From: an uncultured Pelagibacteraceae bacterium
GTDB taxonomy: Bacteria; Pseudomonadota; Alphaproteobacteria; Pelagibacterales; Pelagibacteraceae
NCBI GenBank assembly: GCA_902588635.1
Contig: CACIPW010000006.1
Location: 1 to 43,702, forward strand
Length of the DNA stretch: 43,702 nucleotides
Reading direction: 5' to 3'
Shown: in pieces, positions 15,332-25,713 of the stretch
Position numbering within the stretch: position 1 is the stretch's first letter
Layout: the number at the start of each line of letters is the position of its first letter
Translations under genes and position numbers: made by a program
Notes under the pieces: generated by a model
Databases searched by the model: none
Told to the model about the DNA's origin: nothing
Seen by the model: the letters and a program-made list of their open reading frames with translations, nothing else

Positions 15332-16639
15332 TTAATTAAGCTTTATAATAGAATTTTGTTCAATTATAAATAGACTTTGGTTTAACACAAATGGTCTTGA
15401 TATTTTTTTATTATCAATTTTAAGAATGGTGGTTGTACGTCCTGTTAAGATATCTATAATAAATAATCGTCCATTGTTAGTTGTTAAATAAACATTATTT
15501 GTCCCAACTATAAAACCTATTGGTACGATTTTTTTTCTTTTCTTTTTGCTATATTTTTGAAAAATATCAGTAGACCTAACGACGTTTCCATTTTTTTTAT
15601 TAACTATAACTAAAAAGCCCTCCATAGTAATTGTAAAAATTAGGTCACCAACTAAAGTTGGTCTTAAGCTAGAATTTATTTTTTGCTTCCAATTTAAGGA
15701 TCCATTTTTTATATCTAGGGAATAAAATTCATTTTTATTATTAGAAAGCAAAATTAAATTTTTAGAAGCAATTAAATCAGATGTGTTTAAAGAAAATGTA
15801 TCTTCATAAATTGCAGTCGATTGTGTTGGTGTTTGCCAGAGCATATTTCCAGTTTGAATATCAACAGCGCTTATATCTCCAAGTGAATTATTAAAAAATA
15901 TTTTGTCATCAACAATTAATAAAGACAATTTTTTTGTTGATTTTATAAATGATTTTTCTGTTTTAAATTGCCAAATTTCAGTACCATCTTCTATTGAATA
16001 ACATCTTAAAACATTATTAAGGTCTATTACAAAAAATCTATCTTTGTAAATTTTTACTTGAGAATTAAACGGAGATGAATTTTTTTTCATCCATATCAAA
16101 TCTCCAGAGTTAATATTTATTGCATAAAATTTTGCAATACTGTCAGCAACTATCAAGATTTCTTTATTATTAGCAAAAGATAGTAGAGGTTTTAATTTTT
16201 GGTCGGGTTTGTCGTAAAAATTTTGTTTCCAAATTAGTTTTGAAGAATTGTCAAATTTTAATATTGATCCTTTGTTATCAAAAAAAATTAAATTATCATT
16301 ATCAAATACAATTTCTGGCTCTATATAATTAAAATTATCTATTTTTGAAAATCTAAATCTTGAGCTTTTTTTTAAATTACCATCATAGTTGATTCTTCCA
16401 TTGTTATTGTCAAAATTATTAATAAAACTATTTTTTATAATCTTTCCAGAAAGTTTTATTTTCAAATTTGAATTTAATTCGTTTTCAAATATCTCATCCT
16501 TTTTAAATATTTCTGTTATTGTGGAATTATCTTCTACTTGTATTTTTTTTTCTTTTGTCCAAAACTTAGATTTACTATTTAGAGAGCAGTTTGCTGTTAA
16601 AAAAAAAATAATAAAAGCAAGTATAATTATTTTATTCAC
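15332..16639 (-). CDS. bamB: BamB-like PQQ-repeat outer-membrane assembly lipoprotein
   Basis: Repeated W-containing blades (GDLIWMKKN, GTEIWQFKTE, GNMLWQTPTQ, GSLNWKQKI); N-terminal hydrophobic segment ending ...LTANCSL (atypical lipobox); next to a YfgM-like TPR protein. Confidence 0.75.
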   Translation of the reverse strand: MNKIIILAFIIFFLTANCSLNSKSKFWTKEKKIQVEDNSTITEIFKKDEIFENELNSNLKIKLSGKIIKNSFINNFDNNNGRINYDGNLKKSSRFRFSKIDNFNYIEPEIVFDNDNLIFFDNKGSILKFDNSSKLIWKQNFYDKPDQKLKPLLSFANNKEILIVADSIAKFYAININSGDLIWMKKNSSPFNSQVKIYKDRFFVIDLNNVLRCYSIEDGTEIWQFKTEKSFIKSTKKLSLLIVDDKIFFNNSLGDISAVDIQTGNMLWQTPTQSTAIYEDTFSLNTSDLIASKNLILLSNNKNEFYSLDIKNGSLNWKQKINSSLRPTLVGDLIFTITMEGFLVIVNKKNGNVVRSTDIFQKYSKKKRKKIVPIGFIVGTNNVYLTTNNGRLFIIDILTGRTTTILKIDNKKISRPFVLNQSLFIIEQNSIIKLN

Positions 16640-17276
16640 TAAAATCTCTATTTAATCTTTTCTGTGATTCTTTTTTAATTGATAAATCACTTTTTTCTAA
16701 ACTCATGATTTTCTGAAAAAATTCTTTTGATTTTTGTTTTTCATTTTTAAAATAAAAATATTCTGCCATTAAATAAAGTGCATGTGATTTCCAAATACTT
16801 TCAGAATTTATTATTGGATTTAAAATTTTAATAAGATTATTTTCAGTTTCAAATTCTGAATTAAACAAAGCTTTTTTATAAATTACCAAATTTTTAATCT
16901 CTTTCTCTAAATTGGTATCATTTATTATTACATCAAAAAGTTCATTAATTTTATTGGTTTCGGTAACAATATCTTGATCTAATAAGAAATATAAAGATAA
17001 AGGAGAATAAGTTTTGTCTTTTTTTTTTATAATATTTATCAATTTTTCTTCGACGTTTTTTTTATTTCCTGAAAAATAATCTATCGTTGCTTGACTATAT
17101 TCGTCTGCAATTTTAATCTTATTCTTTTTTTGAAAGTCTTGATAAATAAAATATCCAAAAAAAATTAGTACAATAGTTGCAAATATTGTAATTAATTGAT
17201 TTTTAAATTTAATTAAAAAATCTTTAATTCTTTGGTTTTTACTATTTATTTCCGTTGCTGTTATATTTTCATCCAT
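16632..17276 (-). CDS. YfgM-like membrane-anchored TPR protein
   Basis: Single N-terminal TM (LITIFATIVLIFFGYFIYQDF), helical repeats, immediately upstream of bamB. Confidence 0.6.
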   Translation of the reverse strand: MDENITATEINSKNQRIKDFLIKFKNQLITIFATIVLIFFGYFIYQDFQKKNKIKIADEYSQATIDYFSGNKKNVEEKLINIIKKKDKTYSPLSLYFLLDQDIVTETNKINELFDVIINDTNLEKEIKNLVIYKKALFNSEFETENNLIKILNPIINSESIWKSHALYLMAEYFYFKNEKQKSKEFFQKIMSLEKSDLSIKKESQKRLNRDFSE

Positions 17277-17278
17277 AA

Positions 17279-19948
17279 TTAAATCATATTTCTCAAGACA
17301 TATTGAAGTATTCCACCATGTTTATAGTACTCCAATTCATTTTTTGTATCAATTCTGCATAATGCTTTAATTTTTTTAATATCTCCATTGGCATACTTTA
17401 TATGTAACTTAATTTCTTCAGATGGATTAATACCTTTCTCCAAGTTTATTACACTTATTAATTCTGAACCTTTTAAATTCAGTTTTTTTCTATCCATATT
17501 TTCAATAAATTGTAGTGGCAATATTCCCATTCCTATTAGATTTGATCTATGTATTCTTTCGAAACTTTCGGCTATTACAGCTTTAATACCAAGAAGTTTT
17601 GTACCTTTTGCTGCCCAATCTCTTGAAGAACCAGTTCCATATTCTTTGCCTCCAATAACTATCAAGTCTGTACCTCTTTTTTTATACTCTACAACCGCAT
17701 CATAAATCGGCATTACTTTTCCTTGAGGATAAAGTTTCGTAAATCCACCTTCCGTTTCTGGTGTCATTTCATTTCTAATTCTTATGTTTGCAAATGTTCC
17801 TCTCATCATAACTTCATGGTTTCCTCTTCTTGATCCATAAGAATTATAATCTTTTTGTAAAACTTGATGCTCCATAAAATACTCGCCTGTTGGACTTTCT
17901 TTTTGAATAGATCCTGCTGGAGATATGTGGTCGGTTGTAACCATGTCACCTAAGATCACCAATGGTCTTGCATCTTTTATTTCTTTAAATCCTTCTGGTT
18001 CTTCTGAAAGATCATCGAAAAAAGGTGGTTTTTTTACATAAGTTGATCCTTGATCCCAATTATAAATACTGCTTTTGTCAGTTTTAATTTTTTGCCATTG
18101 GATTGGTCCTTCTGAGACGTTTGAGTATCTTTTAACAAACATTTCGGCATTTAATGATTGTCTTAAAGTTTCTTCTATTTCTTTATTTGAAGGCCATATA
18201 TCTTTTAAATAAATTTCTTTACCATTTTTATCTTTTCCTAAATGGTCTTTGTATAAATCAATTTCCATATGTCCAGCTAGAGCATATGCAACAACAAGTG
18301 GTGGTGAAGCTAAATAGTTTGCTTTTATGTGTGGTGAGATACGACCTTCAAAATTTCTATTGCCAGATAAAACTGATACAGCATATATATTTTTCTTTTT
18401 AATTGCTTCAACAATATTGTTGGGTAGAGGGCCTGAGTTTCCAATACAAGTTGTGCATCCATATCCTACTAAATTAAACCCTAATTCATCTAAATACTTG
18501 TTTAGTCCAGATTTTTCCAAATAGTCAGTTACTACTTGCGATCCAGGTGCTAACGAAGTTTTTACCCAAGGTTTTGTTTTCAAACCAAGCTCTACTGCTT
18601 TTTTTGCTAACAGGCCTGCTCCAATTAAAACATTTGGGTTGGATGTATTTGTGCATGATGTTATTGCGGCAATTAATATGGAACCATCTTTAATTTCAAA
18701 ATCAGTTTCATCAACTTTTGAAATATTTTTTTTTTTTCTTCCTGAGTTATTTTCAAGTACTTTTTTAAACCCTGATGATGCTTCATTTAATAAAACTTTA
18801 TCTTGAGGTCTTTTTGGTCCAGAAATTGTTGGAACAACTGAAGACATGTCTAATGAAATAGTGTCACTAAATTGAATATCTTCGCTTACCCATAAGCCTT
18901 GTTCTTTTGCATATTTTTCTACAGTAATAACTGTATGTTCATCCCTTCCTGAAAATCTTAAATATTTTAAAGTTTCATCATCAATTGGAAAAAAACCACA
19001 TGTAGCACCATATTCAGGAGCCATATTTGCAATAGTTGCTCTATCTGCAAGAGTTAAGTTTTTTAACCCTTCTCCATAAAATTCAACAAATTTTCCAACA
19101 ACACCTTTATCTCTAAGCATTTTTACAACTGTTAAAACTAAATCTGTCGCAGTAGTTCCTTCTGGCATTTTGTTTTTAATCTCAAAACCAATTACCTCGG
19201 GTATTAACATTGAAATTGGTTGTCCTAACATTCCTGCTTCCGCTTCTATTCCACCAACCCCCCAACCAAGAACAGACAATCCATTTACCATTGTGGTGTG
19301 ACTATCTGTTCCTACTAGTGTGTCAGGAAACAAATAATTATCTTCCTTATATTTTTCAGACCATACTACCTTTGATAAATATTCTAAATTAACTTGGTGA
19401 CAAATTCCTGTTCCTGGTGGAACAATTCTAAAATTATTAAAAGCTTGTTGTCCCCACTTCAAAAAAGAATATCGTTCACCATTTCTTTTAAATTCTATAT
19501 CAACATTTTTTTCAAATGAATCTGGTTTTGCAGATTTATCTACTTGAACTGAATGATCTATAACTAAATCAACCGCAGAAAGTGGATTAATAGTATTTGG
19601 GTCTTTATTTTTTTTTTTAACTGCTTCTCGCATTGCTGCTAAGTCTGCAACAGCTGGTATTCCTGTATAATCTTGCAACAAAACTCTAGCAGGTCTGTAA
19701 GCTATTTCTGTATTTGATTTTTTTTCTTTTAACCAGTTTTTAATTGCCTCAATTTGATCTTTTGTAACAGTTAGATCATCTTCATATCGAAGTAAATTTT
19801 CCAAAAGAACTTTTAAAGACTTTGGTAGTTTTGAAACGCCAGTTAAGCCATTTTTTTCAGCTTCGTTTAAAGAATAATACTTGTATTCTTTGCCATTTAT
19901 ATTGGTGGATTTTAATGCTTTATAAGAATTTTTGATACCTGGTTTCAT
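17279..19948 (-). CDS. acnA: Aconitate hydratase
   Basis: 889 aa; VLLQDYTGIPAVADLAAMR, GTDSHTTMVNGLSVLGWGVGGIEAEAGMLGQP, ITSCTNTSNPNVL, GYGCTTCIGNSGPL, GGKEYGTGSSRDWAAKG. Confidence 0.97.
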   Translation of the reverse strand: MKPGIKNSYKALKSTNINGKEYKYYSLNEAEKNGLTGVSKLPKSLKVLLENLLRYEDDLTVTKDQIEAIKNWLKEKKSNTEIAYRPARVLLQDYTGIPAVADLAAMREAVKKKNKDPNTINPLSAVDLVIDHSVQVDKSAKPDSFEKNVDIEFKRNGERYSFLKWGQQAFNNFRIVPPGTGICHQVNLEYLSKVVWSEKYKEDNYLFPDTLVGTDSHTTMVNGLSVLGWGVGGIEAEAGMLGQPISMLIPEVIGFEIKNKMPEGTTATDLVLTVVKMLRDKGVVGKFVEFYGEGLKNLTLADRATIANMAPEYGATCGFFPIDDETLKYLRFSGRDEHTVITVEKYAKEQGLWVSEDIQFSDTISLDMSSVVPTISGPKRPQDKVLLNEASSGFKKVLENNSGRKKKNISKVDETDFEIKDGSILIAAITSCTNTSNPNVLIGAGLLAKKAVELGLKTKPWVKTSLAPGSQVVTDYLEKSGLNKYLDELGFNLVGYGCTTCIGNSGPLPNNIVEAIKKKNIYAVSVLSGNRNFEGRISPHIKANYLASPPLVVAYALAGHMEIDLYKDHLGKDKNGKEIYLKDIWPSNKEIEETLRQSLNAEMFVKRYSNVSEGPIQWQKIKTDKSSIYNWDQGSTYVKKPPFFDDLSEEPEGFKEIKDARPLVILGDMVTTDHISPAGSIQKESPTGEYFMEHQVLQKDYNSYGSRRGNHEVMMRGTFANIRIRNEMTPETEGGFTKLYPQGKVMPIYDAVVEYKKRGTDLIVIGGKEYGTGSSRDWAAKGTKLLGIKAVIAESFERIHRSNLIGMGILPLQFIENMDRKKLNLKGSELISVINLEKGINPSEEIKLHIKYANGDIKKIKALCRIDTKNELEYYKHGGILQYVLRNMI

Positions 19949-19992
19949 AAATTTACATCTTATAGATTATTTCGGCTAAATTATGAATCAAA

Positions 19993-20583
19993 TTATAGAT
20001 AAAATGTTGCTATGCAAGCTAATAAAAGAAATGACATAACATAATTAAATCTCTTAATAAATTTCTCATTTGTCGCGAATCTTCTTAAAAATTTACCTAC
20101 TAGTGTCCAAAAATTAATACTAATTATCGCAAATAAGAAGGCTACGCCAATTACCCAAAAAGAGTAAAACAAAAAATTTTGACCTTTCTCGACATAAGTT
20201 GAAATCATTATAACCGCTACAATAACAGATTTAGGATTAATAAATTGAAAGAAAAAAGTTTCTATAAATTTTACTGGATTTTTTTTTGAATTTTCTGAAC
20301 TGCTTTTTGAAAAAGAAATTTTGTAAGCTAAATAAAATAAAAAAAGTGATCCAGCATATTTTAAAACTTCTTGAATGATGGGATATTTTTGAAAAACATT
20401 TACCAAGCCAAAATTCATAATAACTACCAAACTTGTAAAACCAAAAATAACTCCAAGCATATGAGGAATTGTTTTTAAAATTCCAAAATTAAAGCCAGAG
20501 TAAGATGCCACAATGTTGTTTGGTCCAGGTGAGCAACTTGTAACGAACATAAAAAGGCATAAAGATATCAACTCTGGATGCAT
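19993..20583 (-). CDS. LysE/RhtB family amino-acid exporter
   Basis: SCSPGPNNIVASYSGFNFG, QFINPKSVIVA, multi-TM. Confidence 0.85.
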   Translation of the reverse strand: MHPELISLCLFMFVTSCSPGPNNIVASYSGFNFGILKTIPHMLGVIFGFTSLVVIMNFGLVNVFQKYPIIQEVLKYAGSLFLFYLAYKISFSKSSSENSKKNPVKFIETFFFQFINPKSVIVAVIMISTYVEKGQNFLFYSFWVIGVAFLFAIISINFWTLVGKFLRRFATNEKFIKRFNYVMSFLLLACIATFYL

Positions 20584-20587
20584 ATAA

Positions 20588-20929
20588 TTATGCTATTGGC
20601 AAACCATTTTCAGCTTTTTGAGATGGATGAACTAAAGTAACTCTACCTTCTTCGTCTATAGATCCAAGAATTAAAACTTGTGATTTAACACCAGCTATAT
20701 TTTTTTCGGAAAAATTACACACTCCTATAACCTGCTTTCCTAATAAATTTTCTTCATTATAATAATGGGTTATTTGTGCAGATGATTGCTTTGTCCCAAT
20801 TTCTTTGCCAAAGTCTACTTCAACAACTAAAGAAGGTTTTCTAGCTTTTTCATTTTTTTTCACAGATATTACAGTGCCAAGTCTTATATCTACTTTATCA
20901 AATACATCGTAGGTTATTTGTTCTTTCAT
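20588..20929 (-). CDS. csaA: CsaA-like tRNA-binding-domain protein
   Basis: VDIRLGTVISVKKNEKARKPSLVVEVDFGKEIGTKQSSAQITHYY, GVCNFSEKNIAGVKSQVLILG. Confidence 0.85.
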   Translation of the reverse strand: MKEQITYDVFDKVDIRLGTVISVKKNEKARKPSLVVEVDFGKEIGTKQSSAQITHYYNEENLLGKQVIGVCNFSEKNIAGVKSQVLILGSIDEEGRVTLVHPSQKAENGLPIA

Positions 20930-20956
20930 AAATTTAATATATAATTGATAAAAAAT

Positions 20957-22147
20957 ATGAGTACAGAAAATAATTTAGAATCTTTGTATGAAAATTCTAT
21001 TAAAATACTATCAAATTTAATAGCCTTTAAAACAATTTCAGGTGAGGATAATAGTTCATTAATTGATTACTGTGATAAAATATTAAAAGAACTGGGAGCA
21101 GAATCTTTTAGAACATACGACTATGAAAAAAAAAGAGTAAATCTATTTGCAACGATAAAATCAAAAAAATCAAATGGAAAAAGTCCAATAATTCTTTCGG
21201 GTCATACGGACGTTGTTCCGGTATCAAAAAGTTGGTCCACAGATCCTTTTAAAGCTACAATTAAAAACGATAAGCTTTATGGGAGAGGTTCATGTGATAT
21301 GAAAGGTTTCATTGCATGCACTTTAGCATATGCACCAATTTATTCTAAATCTAATTTAGATAGAGATATCCATTTCTCTTTTACATTTGACGAAGAGACT
21401 GCCTGTCAAGGAGCTCCAATTTTAATAGCGGAATTAAAAAAAAGAGGTATTAAAAAAGGTATTTGTATTGTTGGAGAGCCAACAAATATGAAAATAATTG
21501 ACGGTCATAAAGGGTGCTATGAATATACAACACACTTCGAAGGTTTAGCTGGCCACGGCTCAGCACCAGATAAAGGGGTGAATGCTGTTGAGTATGCTGT
21601 AAGATTTATTGACAAACTATTAAAACTCAGAAAAATTCTTAAAGAGAGAGCACCAAAAAATTCTGTTTTCAATCCTCCCTACACAACACTTCAAATTGGT
21701 GGAATTTCTGGCGGTATAGCTAGAAATGTAATTGCAGATAGATGTAGAGTTGATTGGGAACTTAGACCAGTTGTAAAAGAAGATGGAATTTTTGTAAATT
21801 CAGAAGTGGATAAATTTGTTAGTGAAGACCTGCTCCCAGAAATGAAAAAAACTTATCCAAAATCATCAATTAAAAAAGAAATTATAGGAGAAATAATAGG
21901 TTTTGATAGAGATGAAAAATCAGAAGCATGTGAATTAATTTCAAATATTACAGGTGACAACTCTCGTGAAGTTGTTTCGTTTGGTACAGAAGCAGGCTTG
22001 TTTCAAGAAATTGGAATAAGTACAGTTGTTTGTGGTCCTGGTTCTATTGAGCAGGCTCATAAAGTTGATGAATTTATAAAATTAGATGAGTTAAAAAAAT
22101 GCTTAAATCTTCTTGAGGGAATTAAAAAACAATTTAGCTTGGATTAA
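20957..22147 (+). CDS. argE: Acetylornithine deacetylase-like M20 peptidase
   Basis: LSGHTDVVPV, LYGRGSCDMKGFIAC, FTFDEETACQGA, GEPTNMKIIDGHKG, SFGTEAGLFQ. The track start (TTG 20945) is less likely than ATG 20957. Confidence 0.82.
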   Translation: MSTENNLESLYENSIKILSNLIAFKTISGEDNSSLIDYCDKILKELGAESFRTYDYEKKRVNLFATIKSKKSNGKSPIILSGHTDVVPVSKSWSTDPFKATIKNDKLYGRGSCDMKGFIACTLAYAPIYSKSNLDRDIHFSFTFDEETACQGAPILIAELKKRGIKKGICIVGEPTNMKIIDGHKGCYEYTTHFEGLAGHGSAPDKGVNAVEYAVRFIDKLLKLRKILKERAPKNSVFNPPYTTLQIGGISGGIARNVIADRCRVDWELRPVVKEDGIFVNSEVDKFVSEDLLPEMKKTYPKSSIKKEIIGEIIGFDRDEKSEACELISNITGDNSREVVSFGTEAGLFQEIGISTVVCGPGSIEQAHKVDEFIKLDELKKCLNLLEGIKKQFSLD

Positions 22148-23577
22148 TTCCAACCGCCAACTGTTTTAACTTCTAAAAACTCTATCAAGCCTTCTGTTCC
22201 AGCTTCTCGACCAATGCCGGAATGTTTATATCCACCAAAAGGTGAACTTACAGCTATACCAACTCCATTCACATCCACCATTCCAGATCTAAGTTTTCTT
22301 GCAACTCTTTTAACTTTTTCTTTGTCTTGTGTTTGAATATAATTTGTTAAACCATATGGAGTGTCGTTAGCTATTGAAATAGCTTCGTCTTCATTTTCAA
22401 AAGGAATTATAGATAATACAGGACCAAAAATTTCTGTTCTTGCAATCTCCATTTGATTATTAACATTAGCAAAAACTGTTGGTTTTACATAATAGCCTTT
22501 TTCTAAACCTTTGGGTTTGCCAGTTCCGCCTGCAATTAATTTTGCACCTTCATCTATTCCTTTTTGAATTAAAGTTTGAATTTTATTAAATTGTACTTCA
22601 GAAACTACCGGACCAATATGTTCACCGTCTTTTTCTGGCAAATCTACTTTGGTATTGTTTGCTAATTCTTTCACTTTTTCTACAGTTTCATTATAAATTG
22701 ATTTTTCAACAAGCATTCTTGTTGGGGCATTGCAGGATTGTCCTGAATTTCTAAAACATCTTAGAACACCTCTTGCTACCGCTTCTGAATCAGCATCTTT
22801 GAATATTATATTTGCACCTTTTCCACCTAATTCTAAACTTATTCTTTTAAAGTCTTTAGCAGCATTTTGTGAAATTAACGCGCCAGCTCTTGTTGATCCT
22901 GTAAAAGAAATCATATTAATATCTGGGTGACTAGTTAAAGCATCCCCAGTAACAGCACCGTCTCCATTTATAAGGTTAAAAACTCCAGTAGGGAATTTTA
23001 CCTCATCAATCATTTCTGCAAGTAACATTGATGACAAAGGTGCTATCTCAGATGGTTTTAAAACTACTGTACATCCTGATGCTAATGCGGGAATTACTTT
23101 TAAGTTAACCTGATTTATTGGCCAGTTCCAAGGTGTGATCAAAGCACATACTCCTTTTGGCTCATACAATAATTTTTGATTATTCTTTTCTTCTCCTAAA
23201 TCTTTTTCAAATTTAAAATCTTTTAATATATTTTTGAAAGATTTAATATGACTAGCTCCTGTTGCGGCCTGCATTTCTGTAGAAAATTTCATGGGAGCTC
23301 CCATTTCAAGAGAGATAAGTTTTGCCATTTCTGCCCATCGTTTTTTATAAACAGCATACAGTTTTTCTAATAATTCTAGTCTTTCTTCTTTTTTTGAAAA
23401 AGCCCAAGTTTCAAAAGCTTTCTTTGCAGCACTAACTGCCTTGTTTACATCTTTTTTCCCACCAAGAGATATCTCCGCGCATACTTCTTCATTTGACGGA
23501 TCAATAACTTTGTGATTTCTTGGCTCTATTGGAGAGACCCATTTTCCATCAATATAAAAATTTTTTTTATCTAACAT
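22144..23577 (-). CDS. NAD(P)-dependent aldehyde dehydrogenase
   Basis: ITPWNWPINQ, FTGSTRAGALI, LELGGKGANIIFKDAD, FRNSGQSCNAPTRMLV, EIFGPVLSIIPF. Confidence 0.92.
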   Translation of the reverse strand: MLDKKNFYIDGKWVSPIEPRNHKVIDPSNEEVCAEISLGGKKDVNKAVSAAKKAFETWAFSKKEERLELLEKLYAVYKKRWAEMAKLISLEMGAPMKFSTEMQAATGASHIKSFKNILKDFKFEKDLGEEKNNQKLLYEPKGVCALITPWNWPINQVNLKVIPALASGCTVVLKPSEIAPLSSMLLAEMIDEVKFPTGVFNLINGDGAVTGDALTSHPDINMISFTGSTRAGALISQNAAKDFKRISLELGGKGANIIFKDADSEAVARGVLRCFRNSGQSCNAPTRMLVEKSIYNETVEKVKELANNTKVDLPEKDGEHIGPVVSEVQFNKIQTLIQKGIDEGAKLIAGGTGKPKGLEKGYYVKPTVFANVNNQMEIARTEIFGPVLSIIPFENEDEAISIANDTPYGLTNYIQTQDKEKVKRVARKLRSGMVDVNGVGIAVSSPFGGYKHSGIGREAGTEGLIEFLEVKTVGGWN

Positions 23578-23591
23578 ATGGTAAATTTAGC

Positions 23592-24548
23592 TTAAAGTTT
23601 TTTATTTGCAAACAAATTTGTTAGTTCATAAATTATAGTTGCTGCAGCCAATGATGTAAGTTCTGCATGATCGTAGGCGGGAGCAACCTCAACAACATCT
23701 GCAGAAATTAAATTCATTCCTGAGAGTCCTCTTAGTACGTTTACTATTTCTCTTGTTGTCATACCTGCTATTTCAGGGGTGCCTGTTCCTGGGGCATGAG
23801 CAGGATCTAAAACGTCTATATCTATTGATAAATATAATGGATTGTTGCCTACTCTTTTTCTAATTCTTTCAACTATTTTATCAATTCCTTCTGTTTGAAA
23901 TTCATCACAATGAATAATTTTAAAACCAAAGCTTGCATCGTTTTTTAAATCGTCTCTACTATAAAGAGGCCCTCTTATACCAACGTGCATTGAAGCATCA
24001 TCTAAAAACAAATTTTCTTCTCTTGCTCTCCTAAAAGGTGTGCCATGAGTATATGGTGCTCCAAAGTATGTGTCCCAAGTGTCTAGATGAGCATCAAAAT
24101 GAACTAATGCTACCGGTCCCTTATTAATTTTGTTTATTGATCTAAGTAATGGAAAAGCGATTGTGTGATCTCCTCCCATGCTAATTATGCCTCCTACTTT
24201 TTCTAATAGTTCTGTTGCGCCTTTTTCGATTTGTTTAATCGCTTCATCAATATTAAATGGATTGCATGTTATATCTCCAGCATCAGCGACTTGTTGGGTT
24301 TTGAAAGGCTCGGCGTCGTAATTAGGATGATAGTTAGTTCTTAAATGTCTTGATGCTTGTCTAATACTTTGTGGTCCAAACCTAGCTCCAGGTCGATAGC
24401 TGGTTCCTGCATCAAATGGGATTCCTACAATTGCAACATCACAACTTTCAACATCTCTAAGCTCTGGTAGTCTTGCAAATGTATTGGGTCCTGCAAATCT
24501 TGGAACTTTTGTTCCCATAACAGGTTGGATTATTTTTTTATTTTTCAT
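23592..24548 (-). CDS. Agmatinase-family ureohydrolase (agmatinase or guanidinobutyrase-like)
   Basis: GIPFDAGTSYRPGARFGPQSIRQAS, GGDHTIAFPLLR, HFDAHLDTWD, SIDIDVLDPAHAPGTGTPE. Confidence 0.88.
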   Translation of the reverse strand: MKNKKIIQPVMGTKVPRFAGPNTFARLPELRDVESCDVAIVGIPFDAGTSYRPGARFGPQSIRQASRHLRTNYHPNYDAEPFKTQQVADAGDITCNPFNIDEAIKQIEKGATELLEKVGGIISMGGDHTIAFPLLRSINKINKGPVALVHFDAHLDTWDTYFGAPYTHGTPFRRAREENLFLDDASMHVGIRGPLYSRDDLKNDASFGFKIIHCDEFQTEGIDKIVERIRKRVGNNPLYLSIDIDVLDPAHAPGTGTPEIAGMTTREIVNVLRGLSGMNLISADVVEVAPAYDHAELTSLAAATIIYELTNLFANKKL

Positions 24549-24607
24549 ATATTTTTTATTTTTGCTTTGTAAATTAAAAAAACGAAAAAGTTATATATTT
24601 GTATCAT

Positions 24608-25711
24608 TTATAAAACATAGGGTTCGGGTCTCGCATTTTTTTGCAATACTCTTTCTACACCAAAACAACTTATATCTATAGAACGATAGGATCCAGTAGT
24701 AATTAATTCAGTTAACGCTCGTCCAATTCCTGGTGCCTGCATCAAACCTCTACCAGTAAAACCGGAAGCCAAATATACATTTTCATATTTTGGATGTTTG
24801 CCAACTACTGCATTATTGTCTAGCTTGTTACAATCGTAATAACCAGCCCAACCACCTGTTAACTTAAGTTCTTCAAATGCTGGAATTCTTTCAGCCAACG
24901 CCGGCCAAACCAATTCTTCAAAATCATTCCATGCGGGTTCCAAATCTTCAGCATCAAAAACAGAATTGGGAGATCCTGCTAAATATTCTTTTCCTTCAGG
25001 TCGCCAATAAACTCCTGTTGTTAAATCACCTATTAAAGGCATTTCAGGAATATGAGTAGGACATTTTACTCTAAACACCGTATGTTTTTGGGGAACAACT
25101 GGGATATCACTTAACAGTTCTTTGGTCCAACATCCAGCGGCTGAAATGATAGTTTTAGCTTTTATTTCGCTAATACTTTTCACATCACCTTTAATGAATT
25201 CCGCACCAAGTTCGGTTGCTTTACTTTTTAGCGCGCTATGAAATAAAAAAGGATCAATCCATCCTTCATTTTTATCATCTGTGTATGTAGCGGTTTCAAT
25301 ACCTTCGTTATTAATATATGGAAATATTTTTTTTAAATCAATGCCTTTAATATTTTTTGTTCCGGCATCACAAGCTCTATGATTTTCTAAAGCTCTATAT
25401 TGTTCTTCAGCATGGTCAGGCCCAAACATAAGTAGATAACCATTGGGAACCATACTAGCGGTAGGATTTGGGTTTTTTTCTGTTTTTAATAGATCTGGGA
25501 TTTGATAAATAAATTCTTTTGCAAATTTTCCTAACAAAATATTTTCTTTTTGATAAAATTGCCTTCTAAATCCACCAAGCGACAATGGAAAAGAAGCTTT
25601 TTTATATGTAGGATCTCTTTCTATAACTTTTACTTTCCTGCCTTCCTTTGACAAAAAATATGCAGTTGCAGCACCAATAATTCCACCACCAATAATAACA
25701 ACATCATCCAT
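24608..25711 (-). CDS. DAO-family FAD-dependent amino acid/sarcosine oxidase-like protein
   Basis: VVIIGGGIIGAATAYFLSKEGRKVKVIERD, LGGFRRQFYQKENI, LASGFTGRGLMQAPGIGRALTELI; start trimmed from 25765 to ATG at 25711 (no overlap with TspO). Confidence 0.83.
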   Translation of the reverse strand: MDDVVIIGGGIIGAATAYFLSKEGRKVKVIERDPTYKKASFPLSLGGFRRQFYQKENILLGKFAKEFIYQIPDLLKTEKNPNPTASMVPNGYLLMFGPDHAEEQYRALENHRACDAGTKNIKGIDLKKIFPYINNEGIETATYTDDKNEGWIDPFLFHSALKSKATELGAEFIKGDVKSISEIKAKTIISAAGCWTKELLSDIPVVPQKHTVFRVKCPTHIPEMPLIGDLTTGVYWRPEGKEYLAGSPNSVFDAEDLEPAWNDFEELVWPALAERIPAFEELKLTGGWAGYYDCNKLDNNAVVGKHPKYENVYLASGFTGRGLMQAPGIGRALTELITTGSYRSIDISCFGVERVLQKNARPEPYVL

Positions 25712-25713
25712 AA

